Source: Pantoea piersonii (GTDB lineage Bacteria; Pseudomonadota; Gammaproteobacteria; Enterobacterales; Enterobacteriaceae). Taken from it: a DNA stretch of 64,000 nucleotides. Shown in pieces: positions 36,313-44,794 of the stretch. Both the position numbers and the translations under genes were made by a program. Under the pieces are notes generated by a model that was given only the letters and a program-made list of their open reading frames with translations, was not told where the DNA came from and made no database searches. Where the stretch lies: the NCBI RefSeq assembly GCF_003612015.1, contig NZ_RARB01000001.1, positions 620,001 to 684,000 on the forward strand. The letters run 5' to 3'. Within the stretch, counting starts at the first letter, position 1. Each line of letters begins with the position of its first letter.

Positions 36313-38547
36313 ATGCGCCGTTCGCTTTCTTCTCCCGGATTTAAACCGACGCTGCTGGCTCTGTTCGTCAGCACCGGTTGTTTGCCAGTGATGGCTGCTA
36401 CCACCAGCACCAGTACCGCTTCTTCTTCAGCGACCCGCGAGGCCGCGCCTGCCGCCAGCAGCAGCGAGCAGACTCTGACCGTTACCGCCGCGCCGCAAAG
36501 CGATTTCAAACCCGGCGGCGACCAGCTGGTGCCCGCCTATCTTGATGGCCAGGTCGCTCACGGCGGCCGTCTCGGTATGCTGGGCGAGCAAAACGCCATG
36601 GACGTTCCGTTCAACGTCATCGGTTTTACGTCGAAGATGATCCAGGATCAGCAGGCGAAAACCATCGCCGACGTGGTGAAAAACGACGCGGGCGTGCAAA
36701 ACGTTAAGGGCTACGGCAATTTTGCTGAAAGCTACCGTATTCGCGGCTTTGAGCTTGATGGTGATGATATGACCTTTGGCGGTCTGTCTGGTGTCGTGCC
36801 GCGTCAGGTAATGGACGCTTCACTGGTCGATCGCGTTGAGATTTTCAAAGGGGCAAACAGCCTGCTGAACGGCGCGGCAAGCACCGGCGTCGGCGGCGTG
36901 ATTAACCTGGAGCCGAAGCACGCGGACGATCTGCCGCTGACGCGCGTGGGAGTCGACTACACCTCCGATTCTCAGACCGGCACCACTATTGATACCGGCC
37001 GTCGCTTTGGCGATGACAACCAGTTCGGCGTGCGCCTTAATGCCGTTCATCGTGAAGGCGAAACCGGCGTGGACGGCGAGAAGAAAAGGACCACGGCGGC
37101 CTCTGTTGGGCTGGATTATCGCGGCGAGCGCCTGCGTACCTCGCTGGATGTCGGCTACCAGAAAAAAACTTTCCATGACGGGCTACAGGGCGTCAATATC
37201 AGCGGCGTCGATTTTATTCCTGCTGTGCCGTCAAATTCCCATAACTACAGCCAGAAATGGGTGTACAGCAATATGGAGTCGGAATTCGGTATCGCGAAGG
37301 CGGAGTATGACCTGAGCGACAACTGGACCGCCTATGCGGGACTCGGCGCGCAGCATGCGCACGAAACCGGCAACTACGGCACGCCGAAACTGACGAACAG
37401 CGATGGTGACGCGACCATCAGCACGTTCAATACCAACCGTATTCAGGACAATATGAGCGGTATGGCAGGCATGCGTGGACATTTTGCGACCGGCTTCGTC
37501 ACGCATCAGGTCAATGTCGGCTATTCCGCGCTGACCACCAATGCTAAAAATGCTTACAACATGTCTCTGACCGGGACAGCGACCAATATCTACGCGACTG
37601 ACGACATTGATGCGCCGTCGCCCAACTTCGCCGGCGGTAAATTCTCCGATCCGCTGACGACGGCGCGCTCGCGTACTCAGGGCTATCTGTTGAGCGACAC
37701 GCTGGGGTTCTTTGACGACTCGGTACTGCTGACGCTGGGGGCGCGCCATCAAAAAGTCGTGGTGCGCAACTACAACTACAATACCGGCGCGGAAGATACC
37801 TCGTCGCGCTATACCAATAGCCGCTGGATGCCGACTTACGGCCTTGTCTATAAACCCTGGCAGAGCATTTCTCTCTATGCGAATCACACCGAGGCGTTAC
37901 AGCCGGGAGCGGTTGCGCCAGATAACAATACGGTCACCAACCCGGGCGCAATAACCGGTATTGCGCACTCGAAACAGAATGAGGTTGGTGTAAAGGCTGA
38001 CTTTGGCCGCGTTGGCGGCTCGCTGTCGCTGTTCGATATTCGCAAACCATCCGGCATTATCAACGCTGCTGGCGCCTATGCCATGGATGGCGAAGAGCGT
38101 CATCGCGGTATGGAGACCAATATTTTCGGCGAACCTGTGCTGGGGCTGCGTTTGAACGCAAGCGCCACCTGGCTTAATCCAGAGATGGAAAAAACGGAGA
38201 GCGGCACCTATGACGGTAAGCAGGCGATCGGCGTGCCCCGTTATAACTATGCGCTCGGTGCCGAGTATGACATAAAACCGCTGGAAGGCCTGACCGCGAC
38301 CGCCTTGCTGAACCACTCAGGTTCGCAATGGGCCGACTCCGCCAACACGAAAAAGATCGACAGCTATACCACGCTGGATTTAGGGCTGCGCTACCGTATG
38401 AAGCTCAACCAGAATGATATGGTGTGGCGCGTGGCGGTCGAGAACGTGACCAATGAGAAATACTGGGCTAACGTCGACAGCACAGGGACTTATCTGACCC
38501 AAGGCGACGGCCGCACGCTGAAAGTCGGCGTCAGCTACGACTTTTAA
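36313..38547 (+). CDS. TonB-dependent siderophore receptor (FcuA/FhuA-like)
   Basis: This 744-residue outer-membrane receptor takes up ferric siderophores using TonB energy. It has an N-terminal signal peptide (about 1-28, ending PVMAA), a Ser/Thr-rich linker, the TonB box QTLTVTA (near residue 54), a plug domain (VPFNVIGFTSKMIQDQQAKT to GVGGVINLEPK) and a barrel ending in the usual aromatic Phe (KVGVSYDF). The overall look is closest to hydroxamate-type receptors such as FcuA or FoxA; the ligand is not proven. A Fur box precedes it and a terminator follows. No siderophore biosynthesis or ABC genes are in the window. Confidence 0.88.
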   Translation: MRRSLSSPGFKPTLLALFVSTGCLPVMAATTSTSTASSSATREAAPAASSSEQTLTVTAAPQSDFKPGGDQLVPAYLDGQVAHGGRLGMLGEQNAMDVPFNVIGFTSKMIQDQQAKTIADVVKNDAGVQNVKGYGNFAESYRIRGFELDGDDMTFGGLSGVVPRQVMDASLVDRVEIFKGANSLLNGAASTGVGGVINLEPKHADDLPLTRVGVDYTSDSQTGTTIDTGRRFGDDNQFGVRLNAVHREGETGVDGEKKRTTAASVGLDYRGERLRTSLDVGYQKKTFHDGLQGVNISGVDFIPAVPSNSHNYSQKWVYSNMESEFGIAKAEYDLSDNWTAYAGLGAQHAHETGNYGTPKLTNSDGDATISTFNTNRIQDNMSGMAGMRGHFATGFVTHQVNVGYSALTTNAKNAYNMSLTGTATNIYATDDIDAPSPNFAGGKFSDPLTTARSRTQGYLLSDTLGFFDDSVLLTLGARHQKVVVRNYNYNTGAEDTSSRYTNSRWMPTYGLVYKPWQSISLYANHTEALQPGAVAPDNNTVTNPGAITGIAHSKQNEVGVKADFGRVGGSLSLFDIRKPSGIINAAGAYAMDGEERHRGMETNIFGEPVLGLRLNASATWLNPEMEKTESGTYDGKQAIGVPRYNYALGAEYDIKPLEGLTATALLNHSGSQWADSANTKKIDSYTTLDLGLRYRMKLNQNDMVWRVAVENVTNEKYWANVDSTGTYLTQGDGRTLKVGVSYDF

Positions 38548-38553
38548 CCGGCT

Positions 38554-38584
38554 AAGAGGGACGCGTTTCGCGTCCCTCTTTTTT
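38554..38584 (+). terminator. Terminator of the TonB receptor gene
   Basis: Perfect 12-bp arms AAGAGGGACGCG and CGCGTCCCTCTT with a 3-nt loop and a T-run, 6 bp after the stop. Confidence 0.9.
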
Positions 38585-38676
38585 GGTACCAGAAAACGCT
38601 GGCGGGTCAGCCGGTTTCATTTACACTGTTCGGTGCCGCAAGTCAGCGGCGAGCCACTGATTTCTGTTGAGAACCT

Positions 38677-38820
38677 ATGCTTCCACTGTCGCCGCACGAT
38701 CCGCAAGATGAGCCCCTTCGCCAGTCGCTGGACGATGCGCACTTCGCCATTCTGGTGCTTGCGGTGACCTCTGTTACGCTTATAATCTTTGTCCTGATGG
38801 TGACGCTCTGGATGAGCTAA
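38677..38820 (+). CDS. Very small membrane protein (47 residues)
   Basis: ATG 38677 opens a 47-residue product with an acidic soluble head (MLPLSPHDPQDEPLRQSLDD) and one hydrophobic helix (FAILVLAVTSVTLIIFVLMV). The ribosome site is weak (TTGAGA). It precedes another tiny membrane protein gene by 42 bp on the same strand, so the two may be one unit. No family recognised. Confidence 0.5.
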   Translation: MLPLSPHDPQDEPLRQSLDDAHFAILVLAVTSVTLIIFVLMVTLWMS

Positions 38821-38862
38821 AGAGAAAATCGTAAGCGGCAGGGATGTTCAGAAGGAGCAAGT

Positions 38863-39036
38863 ATGGAATCGCGAGATGACAAACTGATCGCCATTATTGG
38901 TCTGCTGGCCGCCTGTCTGATTGGCGTGGTATTTCTTTTTACTATGACCTGGCTCACCGATGTCCGTCATCCTGCCGATCCTTCGCTTGAAGTGCAGAGC
39001 TGCACGCCAAAAAAACCGCCTGCTCACGCCTCCTGA
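38863..39036 (+). CDS. Very small membrane protein (57 residues)
   Basis: A strong ribosome site (GAAGGAGC) precedes ATG 38863. The product has a short charged head (MESRDDK), one hydrophobic helix (LIAIIGLLAACLIGVVFLFT) and a tail with a cysteine (VQSCTPKKPPAHAS). Its last 13 bases overlap the end of the convergent GH1-like gene. I do not recognise it; its clear translation signals make it more credible than its size suggests. Confidence 0.6.
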   Translation: MESRDDKLIAIIGLLAACLIGVVFLFTMTWLTDVRHPADPSLEVQSCTPKKPPAHAS

Positions 39037-40181
39037 AATCGGGTCTGAAACTTAATTTGCTGACTGCGTAGCACCAGCGCTAAACCTTCATGCAGCGTGC
39101 GGTTGCCATTGGGATCGCCAAGCCCGAACAGCGCGCCCGGCGAACGACGATCGTCAGCCCAGGCGGGATACTCCACGACGGGATAGAGCGAAACGCCCTC
39201 CAGACCGATGCCCTGATCCAGCGCCAGCATCGCCTCTTCGCTGATATGCTGCAACCAGGGCGCGCGCGCCTCGCCCTCTGCGCCGGTTTCCGCCAGCAGC
39301 AGAGGGCGCTGATAGCGCTGCCAGCACTGGGCCAGCAGGCGATGCAGCGGCTGACGCAGCGGATGAGTCGCCGGCATCGGTTCGCCGGGAAAGAACCAGT
39401 GATTGTCGGGATAGTAGTTTAACCCGAGAATATCGAGGCAATCTTCGCTGCCGCCCAGTTCGCTGTCGATACGGCCCGCCAGCATATCCCAGGCTTCGAA
39501 CTGCGCCTGATGCTGCACATCGGCATAGGGTTTGCTGTCCAGGTTATGCGGATCGCTGGCGATCTGCACCAGCGGATCGGTCAGGACGAAGCGCGCATCG
39601 GGATAAACTTCGCGGATCGCATGGATCGCCGCCAGCGACGCGCGCACCAGCTGACGCTTCAGCTCCTTGCCGCGGTTGGTGACGTGCGGATTGAACCAGG
39701 CGACATCGGCACCGGCCCATGCCCAGAATGAAATCTGATTGATGGGCGTGAAAAAGGGGCGTTCAATGCCTTCATCGCGCATCAGCTGCGCCATCGCGCG
39801 GGCGAAACGGGCAAAATGCTCTATAAAGGATGCTTTCCAGATATTCAGATGATCGGGATAGCCGAAGTGCGCCAGCTCCCAGATAATCTCCATCTCATGA
39901 CGTCTGGCCGCCTGCAGCATCGGCAGAAAGCTGCTCCAGTCGTAGCTGCCCGGTTCTTTCTCAATCAGATACCAGCGTGCGCCGTCGCGCGCCGTATGCA
40001 GACGCTGCGCCGACAGCGCGGCGTAATCTTTCTCCAGCAGCATATCGTGACCGCTGCTGATCACCATATCCAGCCGTTTGCCTGCGGTGCGGCAGGCGGT
40101 AGAGCAGGGGAAGCTGCCCTGGAAAAAACTTTTAAACAGCCGGGGATGATGGCGCTGAAGCAGGGATGAATCTGACGTCAT
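39024..40181 (-). CDS. GH1-like glycoside hydrolase with Gln at the acid/base position
   Basis: This 385-residue protein resembles the (beta/alpha)8 barrel of COG2723-type beta-glucosidases: YDWSSFLPMLQAARRHEMEIIW, ELAHFGYPDHLNIW, and a C-terminal region YPVVEYPAWADDR with the putative nucleophile Glu in LLLAETGAEG. The acid/base motif, normally PINE in relatives as I recall, reads TPINQISFW, with a CAG codon for Gln. A retaining enzyme would then be impaired unless another acid or a different substrate is used, as in plant myrosinases. No signal peptide is seen. ATG 40181 has AGGAGCGG upstream. It diverges from clsC. Confidence 0.7.
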   Translation of the reverse strand: MTSDSSLLQRHHPRLFKSFFQGSFPCSTACRTAGKRLDMVISSGHDMLLEKDYAALSAQRLHTARDGARWYLIEKEPGSYDWSSFLPMLQAARRHEMEIIWELAHFGYPDHLNIWKASFIEHFARFARAMAQLMRDEGIERPFFTPINQISFWAWAGADVAWFNPHVTNRGKELKRQLVRASLAAIHAIREVYPDARFVLTDPLVQIASDPHNLDSKPYADVQHQAQFEAWDMLAGRIDSELGGSEDCLDILGLNYYPDNHWFFPGEPMPATHPLRQPLHRLLAQCWQRYQRPLLLAETGAEGEARAPWLQHISEEAMLALDQGIGLEGVSLYPVVEYPAWADDRRSPGALFGLGDPNGNRTLHEGLALVLRSQQIKFQTRFQEA

Positions 40182-40329
40182 GGTCCGCTCCTGTAACTGG
40201 CCGGTCGTGATAGTCTGGCTAAGTCTAGCTGAAAAAACGGCGCTGTCTGGCCGTTCTAAGACTGCGCGTATAGCCATAACCGGCGAAGCGTTAAATAATA
40301 AGATCGTGTCGATTATTCAGGGAACCCCA

Positions 40330-41790
40330 ATGACCGAAGCGTTAAATCTGCTGACTGAACTGCCTGATGTCAGCTGGCTTGAGGAAATTATCGGCCCGCG
40401 CAGTGCCCGCCATCCCGGCCTGAGCGGCATCCATCCGCTTGCGGACGGGCTGGACGCATTCGCCGCCCGCTACCTGCTGATAGGCAAAGCGGAGCGCACG
40501 CTGGATGTGCAGTACTATATCTGGCAGAACGATATGTCGGGACGCCTGCTGTTCTGCGCGCTGCTGGAGGCCGCTGGTCGCGGCGTTAAGGTGCGGCTCC
40601 TGCTGGATGACAACAACACGCCTGGCCTGGACGATACCCTGGCGCGTCTCGATCGCCATCCCAATATTACGGTAAAGCTGTTTAACCCGTTCTCGTTCCG
40701 TACCATTCGCGCGCTGGGCTACCTCACCGATTTCGCCCGGCTCAACCGCCGCATGCACAATAAAAGTTTTACCGTGGACGGCGTGGCGACCATCGTCGGC
40801 GGGCGCAACGTCGGCGATGAATATTTCGCTACCGGCAGCGAACCGCTGTTCGCCGATCTGGACGTGCTGGCGATAGGCCCGGTCGTCGCGGAGGTGACGG
40901 AAGATTTCGAACGTTACTGGCAGAGTAAACCGGTGGCGCCGTTAAAGAAGGTGCTGGACGAGAGCGAACACCAGAAAGGTCTGGTGGCGCTGCCGCCCGA
41001 CTGGCGCGACAGCGAGGCGGTGCAGCGCTATCTGGCGCGTCTTGACAGCTCGCACTTTGTCAGCCAGCTGGAGCAGGGAACGCTGCGTATGACCTGGGCC
41101 CGGGCGCGTCTGCTGAGCGACGACCCGCGTAAAGGGCTGGGCCGCGCAAAGCGCAAAAGCCTGCTGCCGCAGCGTATGCTGGACGTGATTGGCGCGCCGC
41201 AGCGGCAGTTCGATATTATATCCGCCTATTTTGTCCCTACGCGCGCTGGCGTCGCGCAGCTGCTGGCGCTGAGACGGCGTGGCGTAAAAATCGCTATTCT
41301 GACAAACTCCCTTGCCGCGAACGACGTTTCGGTGGTGCACGCCGGTTACGCCAAATGGCGTAAAAAGCTGCTGCGGCGCGGCATTGAGCTTTATGAGCTG
41401 AAGCCGCAATCGGGCGTACCTGACGCGCCTCATGACCGCGGTCTGACCGGTAACTCCGGCTCCAGCCTGCATGCCAAGACCTTTACCGTCGATCAGGAAA
41501 CGCTGTTTATCGGCTCGTTCAACTTCGATCCCCGTTCGGCGGTGCTGAATACCGAAATGGGGCTGGTGATTGAGAGCGAAGCGCTGGCGCGACAGACCCA
41601 CCAGCGCTTTAACGCCGCGATGCGCGATCGCGCCTGGACGCTGCGTCTCGATAAGTGGGGACGCGTCAACTGGGTAGAGTATGCAGGCGAAGCGCAGGAG
41701 GTGGTGCATAAGCATGAGCCGCGCTGTACCTGGGTGCAGCGCCTGCTGGTGCGTCTGGTGTGGCGTCTGCCTATCGAGTGGCTGCTCTGA
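40330..41790 (+). CDS. clsC: Cardiolipin synthase C
   Basis: ClsC makes cardiolipin by transferring a phosphatidyl group from phosphatidylethanolamine to phosphatidylglycerol at the inner membrane. The 486-residue phospholipase-D-superfamily protein has two HKD motifs: HNKSFTVD...GGRN (near residue 140) and HAKTFTVD...GSFNFDPRS (near residue 382). E. coli ClsC has 473 residues. I chose ATG 40330, with AGGGA upstream; the long upstream open frame lies in the divergent promoter region. In E. coli the partner gene ymdB is adjacent; none is visible here. Confidence 0.92.
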   Translation: MTEALNLLTELPDVSWLEEIIGPRSARHPGLSGIHPLADGLDAFAARYLLIGKAERTLDVQYYIWQNDMSGRLLFCALLEAAGRGVKVRLLLDDNNTPGLDDTLARLDRHPNITVKLFNPFSFRTIRALGYLTDFARLNRRMHNKSFTVDGVATIVGGRNVGDEYFATGSEPLFADLDVLAIGPVVAEVTEDFERYWQSKPVAPLKKVLDESEHQKGLVALPPDWRDSEAVQRYLARLDSSHFVSQLEQGTLRMTWARARLLSDDPRKGLGRAKRKSLLPQRMLDVIGAPQRQFDIISAYFVPTRAGVAQLLALRRRGVKIAILTNSLAANDVSVVHAGYAKWRKKLLRRGIELYELKPQSGVPDAPHDRGLTGNSGSSLHAKTFTVDQETLFIGSFNFDPRSAVLNTEMGLVIESEALARQTHQRFNAAMRDRAWTLRLDKWGRVNWVEYAGEAQEVVHKHEPRCTWVQRLLVRLVWRLPIEWLL

Positions 41791-41821
41791 AGGTCAGCGG
41801 CCCAGGCTAACAGAGACAAAC

Positions 41822-41856
41822 CGCGGGTAACAGGGGCGATTCCCCTGTTACCCGCG
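41822..41856. terminator. Long hairpin between clsC and opgC
   Basis: Perfect 15-bp arms (CGCGGGTAACAGGGG / CCCCTGTTACCCGCG) with a 5-nt loop separate two convergent stop codons. The T-run is weak on both sides, but stem strength suggests a two-way terminator. Confidence 0.75.
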
Positions 41857-41864
41857 TTCTTGCC

Positions 41865-42989
41865 CTATTTCTTCTGCGGTTTGCCGGAGAACAGGAAGCG
41901 CAGCAGCGGAATGCGCAGGTGAATTTCATACAGCAGAAACGCCACGCCGAACACCAGCGCCAGCCCCACAAAGAAGCCCAGCGTGTTATTGCCAATCTGC
42001 GGCGTAATAAAAATGCCGTAGAGCAGCGTCAGCGGGTGGTGCACCAGGTAGATAAACAGCGAGGCGTTAACCAGATACATAATGCGCGGCGAGTGGGAAT
42101 TCAGCATGCGGTGGCCGAAGCTGAAACAGACATTCAGCATGCATAATCCCATCAGCGTGGTAATCAGCGCATCCAGCTCATAGAGCCAGCCGTCGCCGCT
42201 GCTGTAACGCTGGTTAAGGCTGTAGGCGATAAAAACCAGAATCGCGCCGAAGCACATCACCGGATTAAAACGCACAAACAGCTGCTTCAGGGCAGGGTGC
42301 TTCCACGCCAGCGCGCCCAGCATAAAGAAGGGCAAAAACAGCAGCGTTTGCATCACCATAATGCTGAACAGGCCGTCCATCAGCAGCGCCGGGAAAAAGG
42401 TAAATATCGCGCGCCGGAAAAGATCCCACAGCAGCGCATAGCCCATCACCGCCAGCGTCACTTTGCCCCAGCCGATGCGGCTGTAATCGATATGACGATG
42501 CTGTCGACGCAGCCAGTTAAAGGTCAGCATGCCGAGCGTGGTCAGTATCACCAGCACCAGCAAAAACCACAGGTGCGAGATCAGTTCCCACATCAGGTTA
42601 TTGAACTTGCCGTAAAGCGTTAGCGTGTCCCAGTTACCTATCTTGTCCGTCAGCGCGCGCAGCATAAAAAACTGAGGCAGCGTAATCAGCGGCACTGCGG
42701 TCAGTAATGGAATGCCGACGCGCTCAAGACGCACTTTCAGCCAGCGCTTCGCCTCATAGCGCAGGTAGAGCATGTAAGAGAAGTAGCCTGAGATAACGAA
42801 AAAGACCTGCATGCGGAAGGCGTGAATAAAATCATTCAATACGGTCAGCCAGAGTGAGGCTTCCTGACTATTGACGGCCCACTTCTGCGTGGAATAGATG
42901 AGGGAAACGTGAAACGGTACCCCCAGCAGCATCAAATACGCCCGAATCGAATCGAGAAAATATTCACGTTCAGGTTTTGCTGTGCTCAT
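41865..42989 (-). CDS. opgC: Periplasmic glucan succinyltransferase OpgC
   Basis: OpgC (MdoC) is an inner-membrane acyltransferase-3 family protein that adds succinyl groups to osmoregulated periplasmic glucans. The 374 residues carry about ten hydrophobic segments. The conserved His of the family lies in [15 protein letters not shown] and typical motifs [13 protein letters not shown] and [11 protein letters not shown] are present. I chose ATG 42989 (MSTAKPERE), close to the E. coli start. It is divergent from opgGH, as in E. coli. Confidence 0.94.
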   Translation of the reverse strand: MSTAKPEREYFLDSIRAYLMLLGVPFHVSLIYSTQKWAVNSQEASLWLTVLNDFIHAFRMQVFFVISGYFSYMLYLRYEAKRWLKVRLERVGIPLLTAVPLITLPQFFMLRALTDKIGNWDTLTLYGKFNNLMWELISHLWFLLVLVILTTLGMLTFNWLRRQHRHIDYSRIGWGKVTLAVMGYALLWDLFRRAIFTFFPALLMDGLFSIMVMQTLLFLPFFMLGALAWKHPALKQLFVRFNPVMCFGAILVFIAYSLNQRYSSGDGWLYELDALITTLMGLCMLNVCFSFGHRMLNSHSPRIMYLVNASLFIYLVHHPLTLLYGIFITPQIGNNTLGFFVGLALVFGVAFLLYEIHLRIPLLRFLFSGKPQKK

Positions 42990-43261
42990 AAAGTTCCAGT
43001 TTGTTAGTCCGTTTCGGCCAGTTTCGCCCTGAAACTGATTTATGCCGGAGGGAAATTCTACCTGCTGTAAACAGCGTATACTATCAGTTGATTCTGGAAC
43101 GTTTAATTGTCCTAAAAGCAGGCGTTGTCCTGACGAAACCATGGAACATTCTTTTGGATATGCTGTCGGAAAACCGAATAATCCTTTAAGATAAATGGGT
43201 TTGTACTTAGCACACGAAAGGGGGGGATGTGCTGATTAAAGTAGAAAATAAAGGCGGACTG

Positions 43262-44794
43262 ATGAAAATGCGCTGGGTTGGCGCGGCAGTTCTGCTGGCG
43301 TTGTACGCCAATAATAGCTGGGCGTTTAACCTTGATGATGTCGCAAAAGAAGCTAAAACGCTGGCAGGGAAAAGTTTTGAAGCGCCTAAGAGCAATTTAC
43401 CCTCTCAGTTTCGTGAAATGAAATTTGCTGACTACCAGCAGATCCAGTTTAACCACGATAAAGCGTACTGGGGCAAACTGCGTACGCCGTTCAAACTTGA
43501 GTTTTACCACCAGGGCATGTATTTCGACACGCCGGTAAAAATCAACGAAGTAACGGCTAACGCGGTGCGCGAAATCAAATACAGCCCTGACTATTTCAAC
43601 TTCGGCAACGTTAAACACGATGCCGACGCGGTGAAAAACTTAGGGTTCGCCGGTTTCAAAGTGCTTTATCCGCTCAACAAGCGCGATAAAGATGACGAAA
43701 TTACCAGCTTCCTCGGCGCAAGCTATTTCCGCGTGATTGGGGCCGATCAGGTATATGGCCTGTCCGCGCGCGGTCTGGCGATCGACACGGCGCTGCCGTC
43801 CGGCGAAGAGTTCCCGCGCTTTAAGGAGTTCTGGATCGCGCGTCCAAAACCGCAGGACAAACAGCTGGTGATCTATGCGCTGCTCGACTCGCCGCGTGCG
43901 ACGGGCGCCTATCGCTTTACCGTGCATCCGGGTAAAGAAACCACTGTTGATGTGCAGTCGAAGGTCTATCTGCGCGATAAAGTCGGCAAGCTCGGCATTG
44001 CGCCGCTGACCAGTATGTTCCTGTTTGGCACCAATCAGCCTTCGCCGGTTACCAACTTCCGTCCGGAACTGCATGACTCCGACGGCTTGTCGATTCACAA
44101 CGGCAACGGCGAATGGATCTGGCGGCCGCTCAACAACCCGCGTCATCTGGCGGTGAGCACCTACACCATCGAAAGCCCGAAAGGCTTCGGTCTGCTGCAG
44201 CGCAGCCGCGATTTCAGCCACTATCAGGATCTCGACGATCGCTACGATATGCGTCCGAGCGGCTGGGTTGAACCGCTGGGCGACTGGGGCAAAGGCCGTG
44301 TCGAGCTGGTAGAAATCCCGACGGCGGACGAAACTAACGACAATATCGTCGCCTTCTGGACGCCGGAAAATCTGCCGGATCCGGGCAAAGAGATGAACTT
44401 CAGCTACCGTCTGCACTTTACGCGCGACGAAAGCCAGCTTCACTCTGACGATACCGCCTGGGTGAAAAACACGCTGCGTTCGGCAGGAGACGTGAAGCAG
44501 TCTAATCTGGTGCGTCAGCCGGATGGTTCTATCGCCTTTACCATCGATTTCGTCGGTAAAGCGATGAGCCAGATGCCGGATAACAGCCAGGTCGCGCCGC
44601 AGGTCAGCGTGGGCGACAACGGTGAAGTGGTTGAGCAGAGCGTGCGCTATAATCCGGTCACGAAAGGCTGGCGTCTGGTGCTGCGTCTGCGCGTCAAAGA
44701 TAACAAACAGCCTACCGAAATGCGCGCCGCGCTGGTTAGCGGTGACAAGACATTGACGGAAACCTGGAGCTATCAGTTACCTGCCAATGAATAA
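43262..44794 (+). CDS. opgG: Periplasmic glucan biosynthesis protein OpgG
   Basis: OpgG (MdoG) is a periplasmic protein needed to build the branched beta-glucan backbone made by OpgH. The 510-residue product (511 in E. coli) has a signal peptide of about 22 residues ([21 protein letters not shown]) and shares long identical stretches with E. coli OpgG ([29 protein letters not shown]). I chose ATG 43262, with AAAGG upstream, to match the E. coli N-terminus. It overlaps opgH by 8 bases. Confidence 0.96.
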   Translation: MKMRWVGAAVLLALYANNSWAFNLDDVAKEAKTLAGKSFEAPKSNLPSQFREMKFADYQQIQFNHDKAYWGKLRTPFKLEFYHQGMYFDTPVKINEVTANAVREIKYSPDYFNFGNVKHDADAVKNLGFAGFKVLYPLNKRDKDDEITSFLGASYFRVIGADQVYGLSARGLAIDTALPSGEEFPRFKEFWIARPKPQDKQLVIYALLDSPRATGAYRFTVHPGKETTVDVQSKVYLRDKVGKLGIAPLTSMFLFGTNQPSPVTNFRPELHDSDGLSIHNGNGEWIWRPLNNPRHLAVSTYTIESPKGFGLLQRSRDFSHYQDLDDRYDMRPSGWVEPLGDWGKGRVELVEIPTADETNDNIVAFWTPENLPDPGKEMNFSYRLHFTRDESQLHSDDTAWVKNTLRSAGDVKQSNLVRQPDGSIAFTIDFVGKAMSQMPDNSQVAPQVSVGDNGEVVEQSVRYNPVTKGWRLVLRLRVKDNKQPTEMRAALVSGDKTLTETWSYQLPANE

